Made by a program: the position numbers and the translations under genes. A stretch of 64,000 bases of DNA, from the NCBI GenBank assembly GCA_947492175.1, contig CANLMQ010000007.1, positions 1 through 64,000 on the forward strand. The letters are read 5' to 3'. The notes below the pieces were generated by a model. It was not told where the DNA came from, searched no databases, and saw only the letters and a program-made list of their open reading frames with translations. This document shows positions 18,030-27,256 of the stretch, in pieces (position 1 is the first letter of the stretch; each line of letters opens with the position of its first letter). This stretch comes from an uncultured Draconibacterium sp. (GTDB lineage: Bacteria; Bacteroidota; Bacteroidia; Bacteroidales; Prolixibacteraceae).

Positions 18030-18912
18030 CGTGTCGGGCCACGGTATGTTCGACCGTCTTTTCATCATGTGGTGAGTCACCAAAGGTTGTCCTGCCAATT
18101 TTTCGTCTCATGGTGAGTCACCAAAGGTTGTCCGGCCAATTTTTCGTCTCATGGTGAGTCACCAAACCTTGCCCGACCAATTTTTCATCACGTGGTGAGT
18201 CACCAAACCTTGACCGATCAATTTTTCATCACGTGGTGAGTCACCAAACCTTGCCCGACCAATTTTTCACCTCGTGGTGAGTCACCAAACCTTGCCCGAC
18301 CAATTTTTCATCACGTGGTGAGTCACCAAACCTTGTCCGATCAATTTTTCATCGCGTGGTGAGTCACCAAACGCTGGCCGACCATTTTTTCATCACGTGG
18401 TGAGTCACCAAAGGCTGTCAGACGATTTTTTCATCGTTTGTCCGGCTGACACGAGCTGATAAATTTTTCGTCTAATGTCTGGCAGACACGGTCAATACGC
18501 CTAAAAATCAATTTTTCATATCATTGACACGGACAATGAGCTGCCGGAGCAATCTTTCATGTCGTTGACCCAGACAATGAGCTGCCGGAGCAATCTTTCA
18601 TGTTATTGACACAGTCAATGAGCTGCCGGAACAATTTTTCATGTTATTGACACGGACAATGAGCCGTCGGAGCAATCTTTCATGTCATTGACACGGACAA
18701 TGAGCTGTCGGAACAATCTTTCATCTTATTGACACGGACAATGAGCTGTCGGAGCAATCTTTCATCTCATTGACACGGTCAATGGGCTGTCCAACCAGTT
18801 TTTCATCGTTTGTCCGGCTGACACGAGCTGTCCGACCAGTTTTTCATGGTTTGTCTGACAGACACGAGCTGATAAATTTTTCGTCTAATGTCTGGCATAC
18901 ACGAGCAGATAA
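18030..18912. repeat. 41-bp tandem repeat array with three palindrome types
   Basis: About 21 clear units plus one degenerate first unit. Nine copies starting with GGTGAGTCACC begin at 18071, 18112, 18153, 18194, 18235, 18276, 18317, 18358 and 18399, exactly 41 bases apart. Seven copies starting with ATTGAC..CAAT or a close variant begin at 18523, 18564, 18605, 18646, 18687, 18728 and 18769, also 41 apart. Copies with TGTCYGRCAGACA-like palindromes are at 18439, 18476, 18811, 18852 and 18889. All units share the backbone CAATTTTTCAT or close variants. The period is not a multiple of 3 and the repeats are adjacent without spacers. It ends 7 bases after the S41 peptidase stop codon. Confidence 0.95.
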
Positions 18913-18919
18913 TTCAGCA

Positions 18920-20575
18920 CTATATTCTCAATTTGGCAAATTCAATTGCTTTTTCCAGTATTTCGTCGCGTCCTTCAATAATTCCCTGTTGTGTGGGCTG
19001 TACCTCAATGTCTATTTTAACTCCCTTTCGCTGGGTTTCGGTGCCATCCGGATAAAAGATACCCAAACCGGACATTGATGTGCGGTACCCGCCTGCAAAT
19101 TCAAATAACGACACATTTCCGTCGGCGCCGGCTGTTTGGTTCCCTATGGTAGTTACATTCGGAGCGGTTTGAAAACTCATAACCGTATATTCTGCCCTGC
19201 TTTGTGTATTTCCGTCAACCAAAAGAATTACCTTTCCTTTAAAGTAATCGTCGTTCTTAATGCCGGTAGTTTTTTCTTCTTTCCAGATAAATTTCCCGGG
19301 ATATGTGAGGTCGGGTTTTATAATTTTAACAAACTCTTTTTTTGCTGGATTCAGATGCCTGGAGATTCTTCGGAAAATGAATTTTGGGTAATTCCGAACA
19401 TTGATTATCAAGGCATTGCAATGTTTTACCTTTTGCATAATTTCTTCGGCATCCTTAGCATTTAACAGCGGCATATTAATGTATCCAATGTTATTTTCAA
19501 GAATTTTATATTTATGGAATTCCCTTGTTTTGCCCGAATTCATTTCTTTAAACGTATACAACTTCACCTTCCGGTCTATAATTTTGCCATTCCTTTTTGT
19601 TACAAGCAACATACTGTCGTTATTACACAACAAAGCTCTCATTATTGCATTGTTCGTTTTTCTTTTTTGTGTTGAACCTATCGAATACTTTAAGTTTTGC
19701 TGTACAATTTCGTTTACTGATTGATTGTTTATTCTGACGATTTCATCGCCGGGCTGTAAATTATTTATTGCTGCCAACGAATCATTCCAAAAGCCGGTAA
19801 CAATCAATTTATTTCCAATCATGTTTTGGCGGGTTGGAATTGATTTACTCCCCAATTGTTTTTTCAGAACATTAGAATTAAACAAGGCATGCGAATCATC
19901 AATTTTAGTTACCAGCTCGAGCATTGCCAGGTGGTATTCTCCGGCATTTTCGGCGTTTTTAAATTTCGGAATCATTTCGGTAAGAACATCATTCCAGTTC
20001 TGGTTGGTTTGGTACTTGTACGGAAAGAAGTATTCGATAACATTCCAATAGTTAAACAGGGCCAGCAAACGGTAATTCCGGTCGGGGTATTCAAAATTCG
20101 TATACTTCTTTTCATTTGTAATTACAGCGTAGTCGGATATTCTATCTGCAGTAACGTAATGATTCTTTTTTTGATTTCTGTTCTCTTCAATAAACTTTAA
20201 CTGTTGCGATAATTCCGGAGTAAACAATTTACTGTTTTGTGTCCAGCCCAGGTCGAAGTTTTTTGTAAAATAACCCGATTCCGGTTTCTCGCGGCAACTC
20301 CTGCATTTTTTCACTTCGCCCAAAGATTTAATCCAGGTAAGATACACAGCCGACAGTTCCTCTTTTGTTGCTGCCGATTCTATTTCAGGCAGTATGTTAA
20401 TCAGTTGAGCGTCCCAATCCATATTTCCGCGGGCCACTTCGGGATGATAATATTTTAAAAATCCCCAAACCCGGGAAGCTGTTGCCAACTTTTCGGTGTC
20501 TGAAAGTACGGTTTGTGCAAACAAAGTATTCCCGGAAATAATAGTGAACAATAGCAGCAGTAAAATCGATCTCAT
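18920..20575 (-). CDS. S41-family peptidase (C-terminal processing protease type)
   Basis: 551 residues from ATG 20575, which gives the signal peptide MRSILLLLLFTIISGNTLFAQ. The longer frame to 20614 would start upstream of the -7 box at 20589. The N-terminal 200 residues are an alpha/beta region seen in Bacteroidota S41 proteins. A PDZ-like segment follows (LQPGDEIVRINNQSVNEI), then the protease core with VILLVDGNTQSRAEYTVM, where the serine is expected, and TIGNQTAGADG. The family cleaves periplasmic protein tails. The 3' end runs straight into the tandem-repeat array, which would lie in its untranslated tail. Confidence 0.85.
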   Translation of the reverse strand: MRSILLLLLFTIISGNTLFAQTVLSDTEKLATASRVWGFLKYYHPEVARGNMDWDAQLINILPEIESAATKEELSAVYLTWIKSLGEVKKCRSCREKPESGYFTKNFDLGWTQNSKLFTPELSQQLKFIEENRNQKKNHYVTADRISDYAVITNEKKYTNFEYPDRNYRLLALFNYWNVIEYFFPYKYQTNQNWNDVLTEMIPKFKNAENAGEYHLAMLELVTKIDDSHALFNSNVLKKQLGSKSIPTRQNMIGNKLIVTGFWNDSLAAINNLQPGDEIVRINNQSVNEIVQQNLKYSIGSTQKRKTNNAIMRALLCNNDSMLLVTKRNGKIIDRKVKLYTFKEMNSGKTREFHKYKILENNIGYINMPLLNAKDAEEIMQKVKHCNALIINVRNYPKFIFRRISRHLNPAKKEFVKIIKPDLTYPGKFIWKEEKTTGIKNDDYFKGKVILLVDGNTQSRAEYTVMSFQTAPNVTTIGNQTAGADGNVSLFEFAGGYRTSMSGLGIFYPDGTETQRKGVKIDIEVQPTQQGIIEGRDEILEKAIEFAKLRI

Positions 20576-20588
20576 TTGTTTTTTCGCG

Positions 20589-20596
20589 CAAACATA
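20589..20596 (-). promoter_or_regulatory. -7 promoter element of the S41 peptidase gene
   Basis: On the minus strand TATGTTTG matches TAnnTTTG exactly, 13 bases before the ATG at 20575. It supports that start over the longer frame. Confidence 0.5.
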
Positions 20597-20684
20597 GAGA
20601 CTTTTACAGGGCAAAAAACTTATTTAATGTTAAATAGATTTAATCGTTGTAAATACGGAATTCGTAATTCAACACTATAGCTTC

Positions 20685-21113
20685 TTAGTATTGTTCTGCT
20701 AATTCTTTTAATTTTTTGTTCATTGCCTCAAAACCTTTTTTAGTGTTTTCAATGTTCAGAATCCCTACCAATATTCCTTTAAATTTCTCGCTTTGTTTAA
20801 AGGTTGTTGTTCCGTTTCCATTGTCGGTTAGCTCAAATTTATGTTCGCCGTCAAAAATTCCGGGCAATAAAAAATGTCCAATCCAGCTCAATTCTTTGTT
20901 GGCTTCGCAGGTCATAATTTTGGGTTTGAAAGACATTCCTTTTTCCTCCGGAGGTTCAATTTTTACCTTGATTTTATTTCCCGCTTTTACCTCTCCGGTA
21001 ACCGATTTCACAAACGAATTCCATTCCGGGTATTTTTCAAAATCTGTAAGTATTTTCCAGATTATTTCGCTACTCGCATTAATTTGAATTGTTGTTGTAA
21101 TTTCCTTTTTCAT
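20685..21113 (-). CDS. SRPBCC (polyketide cyclase-like) protein
   Basis: 142 residues from MKKEITTTIQIN, chosen over an upstream in-frame codon because the SRPBCC fold begins at this strand. The pattern is clear: TTTIQINASSEIIWKILTDF, PEWNSFVKSVTG, then KELSWIGHFLLPGIFDGEHKFEL and a long C-terminal helix (LNIENTKKGFEAMNKKLKEL). These proteins bind hydrophobic ligands in a deep cavity, and the ligand is unknown. The gene lies just downstream of the Crp-type regulator on the same strand. Confidence 0.85.
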   Translation of the reverse strand: MKKEITTTIQINASSEIIWKILTDFEKYPEWNSFVKSVTGEVKAGNKIKVKIEPPEEKGMSFKPKIMTCEANKELSWIGHFLLPGIFDGEHKFELTDNGNGTTTFKQSEKFKGILVGILNIENTKKGFEAMNKKLKELAEQY

Positions 21114-21170
21114 TGTTCTATTCTTTACCACAAAATTCGTTTAAAAAGCAGGTCATGCTCTTGACATAGA

Positions 21171-21740
21171 TCAAGAATTTTTCTTTCCCCTTATTCTGCT
21201 AAAAGTTTCGGGCGACATTCCTAACATAGATGCTATATATTGCAGTGGTACCTGGTTAAAAAGTTCCTTATTATTTTCGAGTAGCTGATTGTAACGTTCT
21301 TCTGCACTTTTCGAGAGATAGCTAAATACCCTGTCCTCCAATGTAACAAAACACCCGGCAATAAATCGCATTTCTATTTCAGTCCAATTGGGCAAAATTT
21401 CTTTTAATTCACTATAATTTGATTTGTCGATAGTATAGAGCTTACAGTCTGTTAAAGCCTGCATGTTCCAACGGGCTCTTTGCTTAAAAATAAAACTGTT
21501 CAGATCTGTTATAAAATACCCTTTTGCAGAAATCCACTGAGTAATCTCTTTTTTATCGATACCGACAAAAACACGGATAAATCCTTCTCTTACAAAACTA
21601 AACTTATCGCAATATTGCCCCGTTTTTATATAATAGTCTCCTTTTTTTAACTCCGACTCAGTAAACAAGGATGTGACTTTATCCATTTCTTCATTGGATA
21701 TTCCGAAATAGGATTTTATATAGTTCTCAAGATCTTTCAA
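21171..21740 (-). CDS. Crp/Fnr-family transcription regulator
   Basis: 189 residues. Residues 15-120 are a cyclic-nucleotide-binding-like beta-roll (ELKKGDYYIKTGQYCDKFSFVREGFIRVF). The C-terminus has the winged helix-turn-helix QVPLQYIASMLGMSPETFSRIRGK. The phosphate-binding RxA motif of true cAMP receptors is not seen, as is usual in this Bacteroidota group. The start is TTG at 21740: an in-frame stop codon lies directly upstream, and the next ATG would remove the first helix. It probably regulates nearby genes such as the SRPBCC protein or marC. Confidence 0.82.
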   Translation of the reverse strand: MKDLENYIKSYFGISNEEMDKVTSLFTESELKKGDYYIKTGQYCDKFSFVREGFIRVFVGIDKKEITQWISAKGYFITDLNSFIFKQRARWNMQALTDCKLYTIDKSNYSELKEILPNWTEIEMRFIAGCFVTLEDRVFSYLSKSAEERYNQLLENNKELFNQVPLQYIASMLGMSPETFSRIRGKKNS

Positions 21741-21768
21741 TTACCAAATGCTTTTTGCGTTTTACCAG

Positions 21769-22377
21769 CTACAACCCTATTCCAAACATATTTTTTATTC
21801 CTGTAAGTATCATATTAATTCCAATAGCCCCGATAAAGAAACCGTTTAACCGCAACAATACTTCCATATTCTTGTCGTAGGCCTTTTTCAGTTTTTTGCC
21901 TTCTAAGGAGTCTCTAATTCTCTTTAACAAATAAATTGAAACAAAATTTACTACAAATGCAATTATTAAAATCAGAATACCAATGAACCTGGCATGTCTG
22001 TACGATGTTAAAATGCTTAACGAAATTGTACCTGCACCAACCATAAAAGGAAGTGCGATCTCCGAAGCCAGATCGTCAAGATTCTCTTTTATCATAATCA
22101 ATGCCCTTTGCCCTTTTACAATAAAGAAGTAAGCATACGAGAAAATAATTATTCCTCCAAAGATTCTGAAAGACTCAAAATCAATCATAAAAACCCTTTT
22201 AAATAAAAACTCTCCCGAGAAAAAAAACAAATAGCAGACTAATAATGAGATTAAAGTTGCTTTCATTATTACAGTCATAAACTGTTTGTGTGTTAAATCA
22301 TTTCTTAATGGTTCTAAATATAAAAAGAGAGCAAAAGGATTTAACATTACAACTAATTCAACTATCGATACTAACAT
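21769..22377 (-). CDS. MarC-family integral membrane protein
   Basis: 202 residues with six hydrophobic segments. Family features include the start VSIVELVVMLNPFALFLYLEPL (six-helix MarC/UPF0056 opening), the IDFESFRIFGGIIIFSYAYFF segment, and a duplicated motif before helix 4 (ASEIALPFMVGAGTISLSIL), where the family has PLAxPLxxGPGxI. The final NGFFIGAIGINMILTGI is the typical end. Function of MarC proteins is unsettled; they are often called transporter-like. It sits 28 bases upstream of the Crp-type gene, in the same orientation. Confidence 0.88.
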   Translation of the reverse strand: MLVSIVELVVMLNPFALFLYLEPLRNDLTHKQFMTVIMKATLISLLVCYLFFFSGEFLFKRVFMIDFESFRIFGGIIIFSYAYFFIVKGQRALIMIKENLDDLASEIALPFMVGAGTISLSILTSYRHARFIGILILIIAFVVNFVSIYLLKRIRDSLEGKKLKKAYDKNMEVLLRLNGFFIGAIGINMILTGIKNMFGIGL

Positions 22378-22716
22378 AATTGTTTTTGCTTGTTATTCTT
22401 TCAAATTTAATTTCAATTTTTCAGAGTATCTATTTTTAAGCTATATTCTTTAACAGGGTATTGTTTTAAAACAGTAGCAAGCGACTAAAAGAAAGATTCT
22501 TTCGCTTCATTCTATTGCACTCAGAATGACAATTAGTTAGGTTCGATAAGGTTTTGGGGAGGAGGCGCATCCAGATCCATTGGCTGACGAAGTGGAATCT
22601 CTTCATCATTTCCGGGTTTATTATAAATGTATTTATAATTCCGAAATTTGTAATTTCGGGCTCCTGTATATTGTGTAAGCAGAAAAGAAATTATTTTACC
22701 GGTAAAATAAAACAAT
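22378..22716. promoter_or_regulatory. Intergenic region with two palindromes before the GNAT gene
   Basis: CCGAAATT-TGT-AATTTCGG (22641-22659) is a perfect 8-bp inverted repeat. TTATTTTACCGGTAAAATAA (22691-22710) is a perfect 20-base palindrome that ends 6 bases before the ATG at 22717. Short frames on both strands here look accidental. The palindrome could be a repressor operator or a hairpin masking the start codon. Confidence 0.6.
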
Positions 22717-23301
22717 ATGACCAAGTTAGATATTCAAATTAGAAAAGCAAAACCTGAAGAATACAAAATAATTGCACCACTTCTTTTATTGGCAATGGAA
22801 GATATAGTTTATCGTTTTATCGGAGATATTTCCAGGGAAAAAGCAATCCTCCTTTTAGAAAGTTTGGTTCGGGAAGAAAACACTCAATATTCGTATAAAA
22901 ACTGTTGGATTGCAGAAAATGAAAGTGAAATTATTGCAGCTGCCTGTGTGTACGATGGAATGAAACTTCGCGAACTGAGGAAACCCGTGGCTGAGAAAAT
23001 AAAATCAATGTTTAATAACGATTTTAATCCTGAAGATGAAACCCGGGCAGGTGAATATTATATCGATAGTGTAGGTGTCAGTCCGAATCATCAAGGAAAA
23101 GGAATTGGCACAAAAGTGTTTCAGTTTTTGATTAACGAATATGTTACAAAAAGAAATGAAACCCTTGGTTTGCTTGTTGAAGAAGATAATCCGGACGCCA
23201 GAAAACTTTATTTAAAATTAGGATTCGAAACTGTTGGTAAAAAAACATTGGTAGGAAAAACCTTGCAACATCTTCAGCTAAGGCAGAAAAACCGGGATTA
23301 A
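22717..23301 (+). CDS. GNAT-family N-acetyltransferase
   Basis: 194 residues with a full GNAT fold. The acetyl-CoA loop is GVSPNHQGKGIGTKVFQFLI (Q/RxxGxG/A present as QGKGIG), preceded by the strand EYYIDSV, and the C-terminal motif is NPDARKLYLKLGFETVGKK. The N-terminal region (IRKAKPEEYKIIAPLLLLAM, then DIVYRFIG) resembles a subgroup common in Bacteroidota and Firmicutes. The acceptor is unknown. The gene is preceded by a perfect 20-base palindrome, so it is probably repressed by a dimeric regulator or by RNA structure. Confidence 0.88.
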   Translation: MTKLDIQIRKAKPEEYKIIAPLLLLAMEDIVYRFIGDISREKAILLLESLVREENTQYSYKNCWIAENESEIIAAACVYDGMKLRELRKPVAEKIKSMFNNDFNPEDETRAGEYYIDSVGVSPNHQGKGIGTKVFQFLINEYVTKRNETLGLLVEEDNPDARKLYLKLGFETVGKKTLVGKTLQHLQLRQKNRD

Positions 23302-23382
23302 GTTCTGATTATAAAATAGAAAGGGGAAACCCGAAAGCCTCCCCCATTCTGTTATTCTACTACTTATACTAAAAATACTATT

Positions 23383-24588
23383 CTACTGAAGAAACGATAT
23401 TAATACCCCGGCGGCAACAGCTGAACCAATTACACCCGAAATATTACTTGCCATACAATACTGAAGTATATGGTTACGTTTATCGTGTTTTAAAGCCAGC
23501 TCGTTGGCCACACGCGAAGCCATTGGAACGGCACTTAAACCGGTTGCACCAATAAGCGGATTGATTTTCTTTTTGGCAAATGTATTGTACAGTTTTACCG
23601 CCAAAATTCCGCCTGTAATTGAAAGCGCAAAGGCTACAAAACCACCCACAATAATACCAAGTGTTTTTGCCGACAGAAAAACGTCTGCTGTCATGGTGGC
23701 TCCAACCGTTAATCCCAGGAAGATGGTTGCAGTGTTCATAATAGGACCTTGGGCAGCATCGGCCAAACGACTGGTCGTCGAACCAATTTCCTTAATCAGG
23801 TTTCCAAAAAGCAACATTCCTAAAAGCGGTACCGACGATGGAACCAAAACAGAAGCCAGCACTCCCAAAGCAATCGGGAAAATTATTTTGGCAGTTTTCA
23901 TATCCTTAATCTGTGTTTTCGCAGGATAGGCTTTTTCCATCTCCTTCATGTTAATCTTAAATTCCTTTTTTGTGATTAACAAGTTAGAAACCAGTGGCAC
24001 AATAACCGGTACCAACGCCATGTACGAGTAGGCAGCAATAGCAATCGGTCCTAATAAATGCGGAGCCAGTTTAATGGTGGTGTAAATGGCAGTAGGGCCA
24101 TCGGCACCTCCAATTATACCCAGCGAAGCAGCTTCTTTTGGAGTAAAACCAACTGCAATGGCAGCCAGTAAAATCGAGAAAATTCCAACCTGGGCAGCGG
24201 CACCAAACAATGCCAGTTTCAGGTTACGAAGCATTGGTCCAAAATCGGTAAGCACACCTACCCCCATAAAGATAATCGGAGGCAACAGCCCGGTTTTAAT
24301 CAACGAATAATAGAGATAATTCATTATCCCGAATTCGTGTGCTATCTCAAACAGGTTCATGTAGCGGTGGTCGCCAAGCTCAATTAATTCCGGATTTATA
24401 ACTCCCATTTGTCCTCCGGGGAAATTGGCAAGCAAAACACCAAATGCAATCGGAACCAGCAGCAATGGTTCGTACTGTTTTTTAATTCCAAGATAAAGCA
24501 GCACAGCCGAAATCGCCCACATTATTAATGTTTGCCAGGTGATGTGGCCAAGTGCCGTCATATTAAACAACTCTGATAAAATATCCAT
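23383..24588 (-). CDS. oadB: Sodium-translocating decarboxylase beta subunit
   Basis: 401 residues with about nine or more membrane helices. Family signatures are clear: MGVGVLTDFGPMLRN, the pore motif GIIGGADGPTAIYTT (where the family has the conserved aspartate of the sodium path), and the end ISGVIGSAVAAGVLISFL. The subunit couples decarboxylation of carboxybiotin to sodium export across the inner membrane. It is the last gene of the gamma-alpha-beta operon and starts 9 bases after the alpha gene ends. Confidence 0.95.
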   Translation of the reverse strand: MDILSELFNMTALGHITWQTLIMWAISAVLLYLGIKKQYEPLLLVPIAFGVLLANFPGGQMGVINPELIELGDHRYMNLFEIAHEFGIMNYLYYSLIKTGLLPPIIFMGVGVLTDFGPMLRNLKLALFGAAAQVGIFSILLAAIAVGFTPKEAASLGIIGGADGPTAIYTTIKLAPHLLGPIAIAAYSYMALVPVIVPLVSNLLITKKEFKINMKEMEKAYPAKTQIKDMKTAKIIFPIALGVLASVLVPSSVPLLGMLLFGNLIKEIGSTTSRLADAAQGPIMNTATIFLGLTVGATMTADVFLSAKTLGIIVGGFVAFALSITGGILAVKLYNTFAKKKINPLIGATGLSAVPMASRVANELALKHDKRNHILQYCMASNISGVIGSAVAAGVLISFLQ

Positions 24589-24597
24589 AAAACCAGT

Positions 24598-26490
24598 TTA
24601 CGCTAATTGAACCAAAACGTCATCTTCTTCAATACTATCGCCGTTTGCCTTTAAAATGGAAGTAACCGTTCCTGCACTTTCAGAAACAATGGCGTTATAG
24701 GTTTTCATCGATTCTATGTAACAAATCAAATCTCCTTCCTTCACAACATCACCCACTTTCAGCGCGGTTTCGGTATTATCCTTTGTAAGCATAAATTTAC
24801 CTTCGAGCGGTGCAACTACCTCGGCAACCTTACCGTTTACAGCAGGCGCCTGAGCTGCAGGTGCAACAGCACCATTTCCATTGTTGCCGTTTACTGCCGG
24901 TGTTGCAACAATATCACTATACGAAACTCCGACATTGAATTTTTCACCGTTAATATCGATAATCATCGACTTAGGCTGGTACGAACCATTAGCGGCAGCC
25001 GGAACTTCTTTACAATCCTTTTTCTGTTTTGCCTCCTTTTTACGTGCCAGATCTTCTTCAAAATCCTGTTTGGCTTTACCCGATTTGTAAGCACGGTATT
25101 GTTCCGGGTGCATTGCCAGTTCGAACAACTCTTCATCGTCCTGACCAAAGTCCCAGTTATTTTCTATCATCTCTTTTTTGTAGTGATCCAAATCATCAGG
25201 ATACAGATCCTGCGGAACTCTGGTATAAAATTGTTTGCCATGTGTTTCGGCCAGATGAATAATCTCAGGATGCAATTCTCCCGGAAGTTTACCCGACTTA
25301 CCAATAATCATATCCCAAATGTTATCGGCGATCATACTCCAGCGTTCGCGTCCTTTAATCATCTGAATTACGTTCATTAAAGCAAGGTTTTTCACATATT
25401 GGCTAAACGGCGTTACCAGCGGAGGATAACCTAACATTGGCCATATATATTCAACTTCTTCGAATAATTTAATCAGCAAATCATCTTGCGATAAAGTTGG
25501 TTTGTTGCGTTTTTCCAGCCATTTGTTCAGGCTCTTCAAATTCGAGCCAAGGTCGGCCATTAAACTTCCCATCATTCCACCCGGAAGCCCTGATCCAATC
25601 AACAGGGAATTCATGTGGCGGTTTTTCGGGTTGATATAGTAGCCAAGGAAATCGTCGATAAATTCCTGAGTCATCGAACGAACTTCCATGTAAGCTTTCA
25701 TGTTAATGTCCTTCACCTTAAAACCTGCATCTTTCAACATTCCGTGAACAGCCAATACATCGGCATGTCCGGTTCCCCACGATAGCGGTTCCATTGCAAC
25801 ATCAACATAGTCAACACCTGCGCGTGCTGCTTCCAAAATGGTTGCCATAGAAAATCCCGGTCCGGAGTGCCCATGGTACTGCACAATAGTTTCAGGATGT
25901 TTGGTTTTTATATTTTTAATGATTTTACCAATAAATGCCGGGCGGCCAATACCTGCCATATCTTTTACGCAAATCTCATCAGCTCCCATCTCAATTAACT
26001 GATTGGCAAGCTTCGTATAGTATTCAACCGTATGTACTTTCGAAATTGTTAAACTCAAAGCAGCCTGCGAAATCATACCTCCTTCTTTGGCAAACTTTAT
26101 CGAATTTTCAAGGTTACGCGGATCGTTCAACCCACAGAAAGAGCGTGCAATATCAGTCCCCTGAAGTTTTTTTACTTTATACATTAGTTTACGAACATCG
26201 GCGGGTACCGGGCTCATTCTTATCCCGTTCAACGCACGCTCAAGCATATGAGTTTGAATACCTGCATCGTTAAATGGCTGTGTCCAGCGGCGGTTTGCCA
26301 CGTTCGGATTTTCGCCAAAAAGCAAGTTTATTTGTTCAAATCCGCCACCATTGGTTTCAACCCTGTCGAAACACCCCATATCGATAATTACCGGTGCAAC
26401 TTTTTCCAATTGTTCAACTTTGGGAACATATTTTCCCGATGACTGCCACATATCTCTATACAGCAAACTAAATTTGATCTCTCTACTCAT
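24598..26490 (-). CDS. oadA: Decarboxylase alpha subunit with biotinyl domain (oxaloacetate-decarboxylase type)
   Basis: 630 residues. The N-terminal carboxyltransferase TIM barrel (about 1-290) has YRDMWQSSGK, where most OadA proteins have RDAHQS, and the metal-site motif QYHGHSGPGFS. The conserved PYC_OADA region follows, then an Ala/Pro/Asn-rich linker (about 540-555) and a biotinyl domain with the lysine at about 596 in IESMKTYNA instead of the usual EAMKM. It transfers carboxyl from oxaloacetate or a related acid to biotin, for release by the beta subunit. The atypical barrel motif leaves the exact acid open; a methylmalonyl- or glutaconyl-type substrate is less likely. Confidence 0.88.
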   Translation of the reverse strand: MSREIKFSLLYRDMWQSSGKYVPKVEQLEKVAPVIIDMGCFDRVETNGGGFEQINLLFGENPNVANRRWTQPFNDAGIQTHMLERALNGIRMSPVPADVRKLMYKVKKLQGTDIARSFCGLNDPRNLENSIKFAKEGGMISQAALSLTISKVHTVEYYTKLANQLIEMGADEICVKDMAGIGRPAFIGKIIKNIKTKHPETIVQYHGHSGPGFSMATILEAARAGVDYVDVAMEPLSWGTGHADVLAVHGMLKDAGFKVKDINMKAYMEVRSMTQEFIDDFLGYYINPKNRHMNSLLIGSGLPGGMMGSLMADLGSNLKSLNKWLEKRNKPTLSQDDLLIKLFEEVEYIWPMLGYPPLVTPFSQYVKNLALMNVIQMIKGRERWSMIADNIWDMIIGKSGKLPGELHPEIIHLAETHGKQFYTRVPQDLYPDDLDHYKKEMIENNWDFGQDDEELFELAMHPEQYRAYKSGKAKQDFEEDLARKKEAKQKKDCKEVPAAANGSYQPKSMIIDINGEKFNVGVSYSDIVATPAVNGNNGNGAVAPAAQAPAVNGKVAEVVAPLEGKFMLTKDNTETALKVGDVVKEGDLICYIESMKTYNAIVSESAGTVTSILKANGDSIEEDDVLVQLA

Positions 26491-26521
26491 TTTAGTCTTA
26501 TTTATTAGTTTTTACAGCGTT

Positions 26522-26779
26522 TTACTTATCCTTCAATTTTTCAATTGAAGTTGCTTTTCCCGCTCCTTTTGTTGTAATATCAACCGCCGTAATAATAGCG
26601 GCCATTTTAGCAGGACTTATTTCAGAATTACTATTGCCTGCAGCCGGTGTGTGCGTTACCGGAACCGGTGCAAGCTTATTAGTTAATCGTATGATTAAAT
26701 TTCCGAGAACGACCACCATAATCAGAATAAAAAATACGGTGCTCATTCCTGTCAACAATAATTTTAGAGCTTCAGCCAT
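26522..26779 (-). CDS. oadG: Decarboxylase gamma subunit
   Basis: 85 residues: a single N-terminal membrane helix (LLLTGMSTVFFILIMVVVLGNLII), then a proline/alanine-rich stretch (LAPVPVTHTPAAG) and a small polar tail ending KMAAIITAVDITTK. The family's C-terminal histidines that bind zinc are not obvious. It anchors the alpha subunit to the membrane complex. First gene of the operon, 31 bases ahead of oadA. Confidence 0.88.
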   Translation of the reverse strand: MAEALKLLLTGMSTVFFILIMVVVLGNLIIRLTNKLAPVPVTHTPAAGNSNSEISPAKMAAIITAVDITTKGAGKATSIEKLKDK

Positions 26780-27256
26780 TTTGATTTAGATTAAAAATTT
26801 GCGTTATAAGAAGGATGCAAATATAGAATTGTGTATTAATCACATATATTTTTTGCTTTCATTCTGAAATTAAACCTCAATATTTAACAATGATTCGTAA
26901 GTTTAATTGAAGAATATTTTCTCTTTTGAAACCCAATCACTTGTCAGATAAAAACTTATGGCACCAAAACAATGTTTAATACTTACCGATCTTCTTTTCC
27001 TGCAATCGACCCAATGTTAAGAATGGTGATCTTCTGTCCCGATTTTTAGGTTGTATAACATATATAAGCCAGAATCAACATTTAGTTAACATTGGCAATA
27101 AAGATATTTTTCTTTGTAAGCTTATCAGAAGTGGACAAAAAGTACTTTTTAATAAAACTGTAAGATTAAAACCTATAACCGTATAATAATTAGATCTACA
27201 TCTATTTGTGGCTTCAATCATATCAACTACCTTTAATGATGTTAAAAGAAAAAACT
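26780..27256. other. Long intergenic region between oadG and the NYN gene
   Basis: 477 bases between divergent genes. A -7 element for the oad operon (TATATTTG on the minus strand, 26818-26825) lies about 40 bases before oadG. No gene, RNA or clear palindrome was found in the rest. Confidence 0.45.

Noticed and set aside
18071..18912. CRISPR array
   Set aside because: The units follow each other without unique spacers, the period is 41 in total, and no cas genes are near.
18030..18912. Repeat protein gene
   Set aside because: A 41-base period shifts the reading frame in each unit, and stops occur in all frames; no frame spans two units.
22533..22742. Two overlapping short frames before the GNAT gene
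   Set aside because: They lie on opposite strands over palindromes, with no protein-like composition.
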